From Sambucus nigra (taxonomy: Eukaryota; Streptophyta; Magnoliopsida; Dipsacales; Adoxaceae): a stretch of 64,000 bases of DNA. Shown here in pieces: positions 13,046 through 23,539 of the stretch; position 1 is the stretch's first letter, and each line of letters opens with the position of its first letter. The position numbers and the translations under genes were made by a program. The stretch spans positions 574,092,606 to 574,156,605 of the forward strand of contig OX422217.1 of assembly GCA_949130495.1 (NCBI GenBank), in the 5' to 3' direction. Under the pieces are notes generated by a model. That model saw only the letters and a program-made list of their open reading frames with translations, made no database searches and had not been told where the DNA came from.

Positions 13046-13057
13046 GCTCTGATACCA
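13046..13057 (-). other. SIR2 primer binding site
   Basis: On the minus strand tggtatcagagc lies two bases from the end of the 5' LTR. It is complementary to initiator tRNA-Met, and its direction fixes the element as minus-strand. Confidence 0.88.
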
Positions 13058-13059
13058 AT

Positions 13060-15041
13060 TGAAAAACTGTTACTAAAGTCATTTAATACAAGATTAAACT
13101 ATTTAAGTAACTCCGAATTGTTTTTTGAGGAAACTCTTTTCTAGAAATCAAATCAGTTTTTAGTCGCAAGATGTGTTTAAAATTTGCACGCGATCAGTTT
13201 AAGATTTGCTAACTAGTTTTGAAAAACAAAACTAAAACAGTTTTAAATCAGCACACTAATCAGAATGAGATGAGGAGATGTAGAAAGATTAATGACAAGA
13301 TATTTTTAACATGGTAAAACCTCACCCAACTGAGGAAACATCCACGACTCCCTCTACGGAGTAAAAATAAAAATCTACTAACACAAAATATAACAGTTAC
13401 AAACTATATAAAACACATGCACACAAATCAGACCTATACAAGTTTAGGAATGTACCCAATGGTGTCCTTCTAACTTTTTTGCAATTCTGATTGGTGATGT
13501 TGTTCTCCCGATTTTCTAACTTCACTTTGTTCCAGTCTTTACGTCGACTCTTGTTTCAGGATCCTATTATCAACACTTTCACTGTTGTAGTGTGTAAGTA
13601 TTTGTGATGGTAATCTAACACATGTATGCACACACTCATGCTTATTTTTACAAACAGTCCTAGCAAATTACAAATCAAATCTATATGCTGTGATTTTCAA
13701 CTTCTCTCTTCTTAGGAAACTTGAACCTTGTTTTACCTTTAAGATTAACCCAGAATCCACGGCTATCTTGCGCAGAAGACGTATCAATATCTTAATTAAT
13801 TTCAGGGTTTTGAAAAGATTTTTGAAATTGAAAATCGCCAAGTGTGATTCCAACTAGGTCAAAGTTCTTGTTTCAAAAGAACTAGAAACAGAAAATGTTA
13901 TTATTGATTTTGAGTATGAAAATATTTATAGAAAACAATCAACAACAAATTTCTCAAGATGAGAAACAATAAATGCAGATCTAGGTGTAATGTAACATAA
14001 AATGCTCAGATCTAAAATTTCTATGAAACAGAAACGCAGATCTAGCTTAATGCTTAAGTTGGACACAAGATCTTAAAACGAAGAGGTTACAGCACGAAAC
14101 CACTAACAAACCACTCTCAAAACTCTCAAACACTCAAGGTTGTGTTTGGGATAAAACTGGTTTTGATAATCGTATTAGGGTTTGAAAAGGGTTTGGACGA
14201 ATTTAGGGTTAGGGTTTCTAACTCTGGTTTCTCTTTCTCTTCTCTCTTCTCTCTCTTCTCTCTTTTCTCTCTAAAATGACGAAGTGGCAAAAGTCTTCTA
14301 ATGGATGAGGGTTACCATCCTTATATATGGGGCTAAGAAGGATCGAGAAGGGGGAGGCAAATCGAGGGCTGAGATTAAGTCAAGCAACCTTGACTTCCAT
14401 CCAACGGTTAAAGGTAAGCGGTTGGTTATGAGGCTTGTGATTGGATGAGAGATGTTCGTAAGCATTGGGACAAGGACGCATGCAGATCGTCGATTAACTC
14501 AATCCAAGGGCTAATGAAACACGTTGGTTTACTCTCTTAGAAGAAACACACAAACATCCAATAGGGAAGCAACGGGTGTAAGGCAAACAGAGGATATCAA
14601 ATGCGCGTCTAAACTTAATTACATAGACACCCTGACTTCTCTAGTGCTTTTAGTTCCTACCCAAAGAAACATTTGAGTGAAAAAACCAATAACCATTATT
14701 TATATAAAGACCCCAAAACTTTTTAATTCCATTTTAATTAAGAAAAAATTGTTTTAAAATATTTATAAATTCCCAAAAATTGTTAAAAATTGTTTTAAGG
14801 GGAATTAACACACACAACATACATACAAATAATTTAAACAATATGTGATCAATGTATGCAGTTCTAAAGTGTGAGTGAAAGTGAATATACCTTGATCTAT
14901 CAAACAAGAGGTATGAATTGAATTGAAGACTCTGAGGCTCTTTGGTATCTAGGATGGGGACCCAATTTTGTCTCTAGTTCCAAACTAGATGAGCACTTAT
15001 ACAATGTAGACTCAAGTGAGTCAAGAGTATAAGGTGCTTCA
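13060..15041 (-). repeat. SIR2 5' LTR
   Basis: This is the partner of 5166-7149. On the minus strand a TATA-like tatataagg lies at about 14323-14331, with a TC-rich run at 14231-14273 downstream. This would be the promoter driving gag-pol transcription leftwards. Confidence 0.92.
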
Positions 15042-16799
15042 TAGGTTGCCATTTCTCAAATCTTAATGGAAGAATTTTAAAAGATGTTTATGCCTCTTGA
15101 GAATGCTTCCAATGCTACGACTAGAGCCATAATAATAAAGGCAAACAAAAGGTTACCTCCACTTGGGTACCTAATCAAGACGATAAAGCCCTTATTGTTC
15201 ACATTGGTATCAAGGTTCAAAATACTTCCCAATGGTATTTTGATAGTGGGTGCTCTAAGACTTGTGACAAAACGTATATTACTAACCTTATGGATTGCAA
15301 GTAAGGGAAAGTCATCTTTGGAGAAAGGAGTAGGTCCAGTATTTTAGGACATAATTGTGTTACGATACCCAGATTTCCTAAACTAGACAATGTATTGTAT
15401 GTCAAATGGTTAAAAGCAAACTTTATTTGAATAGGCACACTTTATGATGAAAACTTTATGATAAATTTCGATCGGTCTGAGTGTAACGTATATGATCAGT
15501 CCGATGAACTATTACTTCAAGGAGTCAGGACCAATTATAATTTCTATGTGATCAATCCAAAATCCTCTTTTGTGTGTGATAATGACATATTTCCTCTATG
15601 GACCTTTGGCATTAGTGACTAAGTCATGTGAACTTTAGAGACATTGAGAGATTAGTGAAGAAGGACCTAGTTTGTGGCTTAACATCGCATGGAAAATCAA
15701 TTTCCTTGATTTGTGTTCCTTACCAATAAGGAAAAAAAATTAAGTCCCTATCGGAAGTTGAATATCATTACCACTTTTCGTGTGTTAGAGTTTATACATA
15801 TGGATCTTATGGGTCCTACATGTATGGAGAGCAGAGGTCGTAAGAGATATATCCCCGTGATGTTCTATAACTTTTTGAGATACTTTATCATTGGGTTTCT
15901 TAAAAAAATGTCTGATGCGATTGAGTTCCTAATAACCAAGTGTCGTGTCCTATAAAAACAATACAGTGTCACTATTATTCGAATGCATAGTGATAACGAT
16001 ATTGAATTGAAAAAAGACGAGGTGAACAAATATTTTAATGGAGTGGTCATCAAACAAGAGTTTTTAGTCATTCATACTCTTCAACAAAATGGGATAGTTG
16101 AAAGGAATAATTATATAATTCAAAAGATGTCTTGATCCATAATTTTTGGGAGAACGCGCCTACACGTTTTTGGTTAGAGGCGGTTAATATCACATGCCAT
16201 ACAATGAATAGGGTATATTTTCATCCACACACATTACACACACTTTATGAGTTATGTATGTGGAAGAAACCCAACCTATCATATTTTCGTATCTTTGGGA
16301 GTCCTTACTACATCTTGAAAGATAGAGAGCACTTAGGAAAGGTCGACTCCCAAAGTGATGAGGTGACATTTTTAGGTTATTCATCATCGACTAGGGCTTA
16401 TAAGGTGTTTAACCTTGAAAGTTGTAAGGTTATGGAGTCAATAAATGTCATGATTAGAGACGATGAGTTGTCAATGTCTACTAACCCTGACCTTGAGTAT
16501 AAAGATGATGAACCCTTCGATGTCGATCCCTTCGTTCCTCATACTACCTCATTGTGCCCCATGCCTGATTTAGAAGATCCACCCTCTTGGATTCGAAAGA
16601 GTCATAACCCTTTCGCTATACTTGGTTATCCCACACTAGGTGTCAATACTCACGCTCAACTAGAGAATGTGGTTAGCTATCTTTGTTACACCTCCTTAGT
16701 CGAGCCTAAGAATGTGAAAGAAGTATTCAAGGACGAACATTGGATATCCTTATGCAAGATGAGTTGCTTCAGTTTCACAGGAACGATGTTTGGGTGTTA
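15042..16799 (+). pseudogene. SIR1 protease and integrase, broken
   Basis: The reading resumes here after SIR2. A linker leads to the protease motif WYFDSGCSKTCD (from 15233), which keeps the Asp-Ser-Gly triad that SIR2 has lost. Next are GKVIFGE-like and pre-integrase sequence (to about 15600), then the integrase core with EFIHMDLMGP (about 15790) and RMHSDND (about 15980). After that come LQQNGIVERN (about 16090) and a long open stretch 16132-16800 with FRIFGSPYYILKDREHLG and SIRE-like PPSWIRKSHN. The first HHCC residues are poorly preserved. Stops at about 15304, 15430, 15622, 15952 and 16135, with frameshifts, disable it. The C-terminal part overlaps the start of RT wording (DEHWIS) near 16735. 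Confidence 0.82.
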
Positions 16800-17284
16800 G
16801 TCCCCCAACCTAGTGAGACTATTGTGATTGGTATCAACTGCATTTACAAGAATACGAAGGATAAAATAGTACCATAGTTTGTAATATTACGAGGTTAGTC
16901 GCTCAGGGATACACACAGATTGAGGGCGTAGACTTTGACAAGACATTATCTCCTTTTGTTGGGCTTAAGTTCGTCCGTTTACTATTTTCCAAAGCATGTA
17001 ATATATATTTTAAGTTATATCAAATGGATGTTAATAGTCCCTTCCCTAATGGCATTTTACAGGAGGAAGTTTACATGGAACAACCAAAGGGGTTCGAAGA
17101 CCTATAGCACCCAGGACATGTCATTTATCTTAAGAAGGCCTATACGGTTTGTAGCAAGCACTCCATGCTTGGTATGAGAGGCTCACTTTTTATCTCTTAG
17201 CTTATGGGTTCAAGAGAGGAGGAGTGAACGTGATGTTGTTTATGAGGAGAGAGAGTGGTGCTATCTTAGTTACCCTAGTCTATG
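16740..17284 (+). pseudogene. SIR1 reverse transcriptase, 5' half
   Basis: In shifting frames the segment reads MQDELLQFHRNDVW, then a core with YQMDV-like and EVYMEQPKGFED-like wording. At 17160-17284 it reads RGGVNVM and LVTLVYV, where it stops at LARD1. The DNA at the break, ctagtctatg, gives Leu-Val-Tyr and the first base of the following Val codon. The rest of the YVDD motif lies at 30030 on the far side of LARD1. Frameshifts near 16860 and 17110 were present besides the insertion. Confidence 0.8.
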
Positions 17285-18520
17285 TGTAACACCAGCCACC
17301 ATGACTTTGACCGTACTCGTGTGATTTGGTAACTTGGTAAGAACCAATTGGGATTCAGACCTAGTAAGATGGGCCTTGAATCAGATTTGGGTAACTTCGC
17401 GGCCTTCGTACTTATTGAATCAGAGTTTTATGGCCTAAAGTTTATATAGTGGAAAAAAGAAGTCGATTGAAGGAGGTGTTCATGATATTTAAATGAGTTT
17501 CGAACGAACTTTAATGACTTAGAAATGATCAATTTCCCTCTCTTTTTGGAATCTCATTAGAAGCCCATGTTCAAAAAGGGCGCCTAGTCATTTAAATGAG
17601 GGGGGATTTCCCCTTCGAACGAGGAGCTTCTCACGTTCCATTTAACCCTAGATTTTGTCCTCATTAGAAGTCTTATTTAAACGAGAAATAATCTTGTTCG
17701 GACGAGGGGGAAGGTCATTCGAATGGTTGGATGAAATTTTAAAAATTCCACACATTTTAATGTGTTGTCATTATGTGGAGCGTTAGATCGGATGAGTGTC
17801 GAGCCCTCAGTGACTCAGATCAAAATGTGAGACAAAATACTTGATTGACCATTGGTTGAAAGCTTGAGTGTTAGGGAATTTGGGGAATTTAACCCTTAGG
17901 GTTTTAGGGGTACTTAAATGAATCTTTGACTTATTTGGGTTATTCCAATTAGATTGAGAGAGAGAGAGAGAGAGAGAGAGAGTGGTGTGTGGTGGTTGAT
18001 GGAGGGAGAGATCCAAGAGCTATATATATATATATAATAAGGAGCAAGGGTATATTCACTGTTCCATAAAGAGATAAGATATTTAATGGCCCAGATTAAT
18101 TCTTAGAGTTTGAATCTAATGATTTCACGTGAGGCCACGTGGGGCTGCAATGATGACAAAGGAGTACAAAAAATTTGTATGATCTCTATGTTTGTATCAA
18201 TAAAAATAAATAAATAAAATAGCCTGAACGACCAAGCACAAGGCTCAAGGTACCTTCTGCAGCAACTCATGTTCGATCCAATCAAGCACAAGGCTCAAGC
18301 TACCTGCTCATGTTCGATCGAATCAAGCACAAGGCTCAAGGTACTTGCTGTAGCAACTTACACAATATGGGGTGATGCTGTGAGAGATTAATTATCTTCC
18401 AGTCTCTCTGAATTTTTTTCTTTAATATTCTGGAGTGATATTAACAACAAAAGCCCCAATGTCACGAAAAACCCAGATGTTTCATCAAGAGAGGTTACTC
18501 ATTTTTTTTTTATTTCTCAT

Positions 18521-19003
18521 ATGTGTCGGTTCAACAATTTTCATGGTTGTTTGATTTAACATCTGGTGAATCAATTAAAGTTGAGTCGGTTCTGGTGTTT
18601 TTTTTTTCTTCAAACCCACGAGATACCCAATGAATAAAAGGATAAAGTAAGCATCGGAGATTTTTCGAGGTATCAGAGTTAACATCCATGGAAGCAATGG
18701 ATATTGGCAAAAAAACACCAGAACTGTGAAATGAGGGCCACAGGTTTATATATGTGTCGGTTCAACAATTTTCATGGTTGTTCGATTTAACATCTGGTGA
18801 ATCGATTAAGCGTGAGTCGGTTTCGGTGTTTTTTTCTCTTCAAACTCACAAGATACCCAAGGAATTAAAGGATAGAGTGAATCTCAAATTTTACTATTAA
18901 CCATCGGAGCTTTTTCAAGGTATCGGAGTTAACATCCGTGGTAGCAACGGAGATTGGCAAAAAACAACCACTGAAACTGTGAAATGAGGGCCACCTGTTT
19001 ATA
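18521..19003. repeat. 231-bp tandem duplication
   Basis: The unit starting atgtgtcggttcaacaattt at 18521 recurs at 18752. Both copies end in a similar gaaatgagggccac stretch. The second copy has a small extra segment near 18880. No coding potential is recognised. Confidence 0.75.
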
Positions 19004-19100
19004 AGGTGACAACAAGCTTTGTGTAGATAACTGAACTGTCTCAAAGAAGCAAAATGTATGGCTAATGGGTGCGCCACTGTTCCATGTTCTTAGGTCGGCA

Positions 19101-19174
19101 ACGCTACTGCTCCATTACTGCTAAAACGCTAGGCTATACTAAATCTGGACGTTTATATCAATAAAAATAATAAA
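19101..19174 (+). mobile_element. 74-bp A-tailed retroposon with 17-bp target duplication
   Basis: The 17-mer atgttcttaggtcggca occurs at 19084-19100 and again at 19175-19191. Between the copies lie 74 bases ending in an A-rich tail (aataaaaataataaa). A long exact duplication plus an A-rich 3' end is the hallmark of LINE-mediated insertion. The insert is too short for a full tRNA-derived SINE and shows no clear A/B boxes, so it may be a 5'-truncated SINE, LINE or transcript. A similar tail (tatcaataaaaata) occurs at about 18190-18215. Confidence 0.7.
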
Positions 19175-22100
19175 ATGTTCTTAGGTCGGCACAAGGTTTG
19201 ATATGTGTTTTTTCTTCTGGATAGTTTTTCGATATGTATTTTTACTTATTGTCTTAAACTTTTTTTTATTACCATTATTTCGAACTTATAGTCATTTTTT
19301 TCGATGTTGTTCCAATTTGTTACGTTTGACAGTGTTCATAGCATCTATATACCAATGATACTCTTAACAAAGAAGAAATGGTTGGGTTTTAAATTGGGGT
19401 CACTTTGACTCTGGGACGTCATATGTGGCTAAAAAATTTGTACTTATGATTTTTATTCTGTTGAGATGTCATCTAAAAAGTTTCTTGAGTCACTTAAATT
19501 TTTTTCCATTGTACCCTCCACTTTAGCCTCTGCCTCATTATTTATCCTTTCCAGCATCTTTTTCCATTTTACATGTTAGTTTATTTTTCAGTTTTCGATG
19601 CAAGTTATTTGGTGAAAAAAATTTGGATGTATATGTTTGTAATTTTTTTTTTATGTGCACTTAGATTATTTCATAAAAAAAATCGCATAGGATCTTAAGT
19701 AAGACCAAAGAGTCATTGATACATCTTATAGTTAAATGTTATATGTGAATTTTATATTATTTTTTACAGTAATTTTTCGTTGGATTTATTGTTTAAGTTT
19801 AAGAAACCCATCTGCTCAAGTAGTTTGAACTTTGGAGAACACTTTATTGTTATTCAGTTTACATGAACCTCATGTTACCTATTTTTTTCTTTCTAAATAC
19901 ACAGTTATATGGGTTGAGCTGGTGTGTATATGGTAATGGTTCGCAACAATAAAATAGATGGATGTGTTAGAGAGGAAATGGTGGTTTTTTTTTGTGTTGT
20001 GGGATTTGCGGATGTTGAGATGGTATGTCTTGAAATGGTTTAAGATGTCTTTCATGGGTATTAGGGTGACATGTGATGGGTGAGGGAGAAGTGAGAGGTT
20101 ATGTGGGATAGTAGGGAAAATTGAAAAAGTTTTCAATTATTTAGCTCAAATGAGTTTGAATGTTCTTAGCCAAAGTAATTGTTTAGATTCCTGTGTAAAA
20201 AACTAATAAATGAGTTTGATTATATGCATTTTTTTGTTATGAAGTATTCATATATAGTGAATTTTGATTTCAAGTCACACACATATAGTGAGTTTTAATA
20301 TTATAAAAACTATTAAGAGCCTGGAGTTTTTTTATTGATTTCTCATGGGTTGGTATAAGATTTTTAAGTGTGTCAACCAATATGCGAGTTTAAATTTACA
20401 ATAATGTCGATCCTTGAAATATATTAGATTTCATATGTCGATATGTAAGTTCCTTTTTTCAATTTAAATCGTAATTTGGCGTGCCACAAACACAAATACA
20501 TTTAAATAAAAAAATTATTTTTCAATTACGTACTTTGGAAATTTTCACCATTTTGCAATTACGTACTTTGGAAATTTCCGTTGTGCCTTCAGGTCTAAGA
20601 TGGACTAAATGGTGTTGCGAACTAAATGACGTATGGTCCACTCAACGATGTACACTTTTGAAAATTTACATCGTGTCTATCAATTAAATTATTTATACTC
20701 GACTAAATAATTTTGGAAAAAAATCTGTCCTTTAGAAAAATTGATCCCGTTCGATATTTTGAAAAATTATGCTATAATACAAAACTTTTGTGACTTGATC
20801 ACATGATTTATACCTAGGAGAACTGTCATCGTGCCTCCAGGCACATGTACGACTTTTAAAATTATGACCATTTTTTTTAAAAATTATACTTTGTTTTGTT
20901 CGGGAACGATTTTTTTTCGTTTTGCAATTACGTACTTTGGAAATATTTTTTATTTTGTGATTATATATTTTGAAAATTTTCATTGTTTTATGATTATCAG
21001 CATGCCTTCAGGTATGGTCATACCTTAGTATATATATATATAGATAGATCTTGGAGCTCTCCCTCCACCAACCACCACACACCACCCTAGCCCCACCGTC
21101 TCTCCACCCAAAAATAACCATAGTCTAACCCTTTTCTACTATATTTAATCCCTATAAAGCTATCTACACAACTTTTGGTCCAATCTACAAATTTTGGAGA
21201 TATTTTTGGGGGTTTTGAAGAATAAGTGTAGGAGAATAATGGAGCTTAAATCGGGTTTTGCTTGGAGAATTCATGGAGGCATAGCTTGGTGGAATTAGGC
21301 AACCTCTTTAAGGCCACCTTTGGAGGTAGGTAGTTTTCATCTCCTTCTACATTCATCCTACCATTATTGGAGCTTCTTTGAGGTGGAAAAACTCTACTTT
21401 TATCGTAAAACTCTATTTTTTCATAGGATTGGTCTTGTAGTTGAGTTTATAAGAGTACGATGCATATACTGTTTAAAGAGGGTATTTCCCATGATTTTGG
21501 TAAATGGATTAAAAAATGATTTCAAGAGTACTGATTAAATAATATATTTCAAGAAAACTTGGTGTTAAACAATTTATGGAATAAATGTTTTGAAAATAAT
21601 ATTTATCTTGTTAAAGATATTTTGTGAACAAATATTTTAAAGTTTTCTTGTAAAATTTAGGATTTTTATAAAAATAGGCAATTATTCAAGTTTGAATGAT
21701 AAAAAAATGTCTTTAGTCTTTGAAAGCATGTTGTTGCAAACATTATGAACTTTCTTGAATAAATCACGTGTTAAACTCATTATTTTGAATTTTTGAACTT
21801 AAAATACCTCTTCCTATGTATATAAACTTGTAGTATTTTGATGATAAGCATATAAACAAGTTTAATGGAGGTTTTAATGAGGGTTAACTTGCAATAAAGA
21901 AAATAGAAAATTCAACCCTTAAAGTGTGTAAATAAGTATTGAAGACATGATAAGTGTATGGTCTTAAGACTACTTGTGTTAATAAAGGAGATGGCGCTTT
22001 TCTTGTAAAGTGGTCTTCAAAATATTCAATGATTTCTTATAGAAAGAAAGTAGTGACATAAAGAGATTTCCATCTTGAAAGGGGTGCTAACTTCAAAGTG

Positions 22101-23521
22101 TAAAATTAGTGTTAATTAATAAAAATATTTGGAAAGTTGGTGTCTATAACTCAGTAATGTTTTTGGAAAAATAACACTTGTGAAAATGGAGGAAAAATTC
22201 AAGTTTGGAAATAAAAGGGTAAATTGGTAATTTTACATAAAATGAAACATTTTTGTGAAATAAAAATGTTGGAAATGGTGTTACACACTAGTATTAAATG
22301 AAAGTGATTTTAGGATAAAATTGATGTAAGTGTTTAAAGGACAATAAATGGTTATTTTTAAAGTGTAACACAAGGACGGGTTTTAGCTTCGGTCGATAAA
22401 AAGTGGAATAATGTGGACATTTGAAAAATGTTAACACACATTAAAATGTACTCAAATGACAAAGAGAATATTTAAGAAGGGCCTGGAGCCCTGGGATGGA
22501 AGACCCGAAATCACTGGCCAGAGCATATGGTAACATAACCGGTGGTGTGGAACCCGTTAAAGTATTCGGATATTGGAAGATTTCGAGAAAAATATAATGA
22601 AAAGTGGAACATGTCAAGAAATGGGTTGTGTGGATAATATAAGAAAATACAACCTAACATAATGAAATTAATAAATATTCCGAAAAAGGATAACGTGGAT
22701 GAGAGTATAAGAAAATTGACTAATGTCCATGAAGTAAACGGCTTAGCAAGGTGAAGTGATTAAATGGGTAACTGAGCAACCGAAATAGTATTAACCCATA
22801 ATTAATACAAGAGTGTGTTTATGAAAGGTTTTAAATAGAAAATAAGTACTTTCTAAAGCAATGGGTAGTTTCGGTGTCTTGAAAGGTGATTTTCATGGAA
22901 AAGACTAAGGTGATTTTGGTATGATAAAATGGGTAGTTTCGATGAAAGAAATGCTTTTCCTTAAATAAAGGATATTTGTTTAAAGTTTTTAACCGGATGT
23001 GTTAAATCGAGAAAGAAATGTCAAGTCGAGTAAATAGGGTCTTTTATAAGATTAAGTAACGTTTTGGAATAAAAACGGTTTCATCCTTTAAAGTGTATAT
23101 ATATATATATATATATATGAGGTAGTTGCATGTGCACGTAGACAAATGTGTTAGAGTCTCTTTTATGTTGTTCGATTCTCTATTATAATGTCGTATTTTT
23201 TCACTAGGCATTCGGCTCATCCCCTCCTCTTTGTTACGGTAGGCTGGGTGCACTTTCATATTTTGAGAGCGTTGCACGGGTAAGTGTTCTTTTTATTTTA
23301 CATTATTAGCCTTGTATACTTGGATTCTGGGGACGCTTCTCATGGTTCCCTCATGTAGATTGATATAAACTATAATTGCATGTTAAACAAGTGAAACACT
23401 AATTAAATAAAACTTAACTAGCAATATTATTTAGGTTGTCTCATCGCACTTCAAACCTAGATTTCGGGTCCCAACGGGTTGACCATGGGTAATTCATAAA
23501 TCCGAGTCCTGGAGTTACAAA

Positions 23522-23539
23522 TGGTATCAGATCTCTAGC
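23522..23539 (+). other. LARD1 primer binding site
   Basis: The sequence tggtatcagatctctagc starts two bases after the left LTR. The first ten bases match the complement of initiator tRNA-Met, and the rest diverges. Confidence 0.7.

Larger units (their letters stand above)
5166..15041 (-). mobile_element. SIR2: near-complete Sirevirus-type copia retrotransposon
   Basis: This element reads on the minus strand and is 9876 bp long. Its LTRs are 5166-7149 (3') and 13060-15041 (5'), each about 1.98 kb, running tgaaaaactg to gtgcttca. The PBS abuts the 5' LTR and a purine tract abuts the 3' LTR. Gag with two zinc knuckles, protease, integrase, RT and RNase H follow in copia order. The flanks taaat (5161-5165) and taggt (15042-15046) look like a 5-bp target duplication with two G-to-A changes. 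The insertion sits inside SIR1 between gag and protease. The coding region carries only a few stops and frameshifts, so it is much younger than SIR1. YVDD in RT and the RNase H acidic residues are intact. Confidence 0.92.
17956..21085. repeat. Foreign insert in LARD1 left LTR, bracketed by an inverted repeat
   Basis: The insert begins after agatt with (GA)n (17956-17982). The left arm is 17981-18020 and the right arm about 21046-21085. The arms are inverted copies of roughly 39 bases with a few mismatches, and both abut short TA runs on the inner side. The right arm belongs to the LTR itself, since a diverged version is in the other LTR near 27636; the left arm is therefore an inverted duplicate. 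No transposase is recognisable inside. Contents include a triplicated unit of about 50 bp (18234-18360), a 231-bp tandem duplication (18521-19003), a 74-bp retroposon (19101-19174) and reiterated ttgcaattacgtacttt-like words (20520-20990). Confidence 0.6.
17285..23519 (+). repeat. LARD1 5' LTR, enlarged by an insert of about 3 kb
   Basis: The outer parts (17285-17955 and 21040-23519) match the right LTR. The middle, about 17956-21030, has no counterpart there. Several degenerate TTCGAAC-type motifs lie at 17495-17725. A (TA)n microsatellite lies at 23095-23118. Confidence 0.85.

Noticed and set aside
13046..13057. tRNA-like sequences at tggtatcagagc sites
   Set aside because: These are primer binding sites beside LTRs, not tRNA genes; no cloverleaf is present around them.
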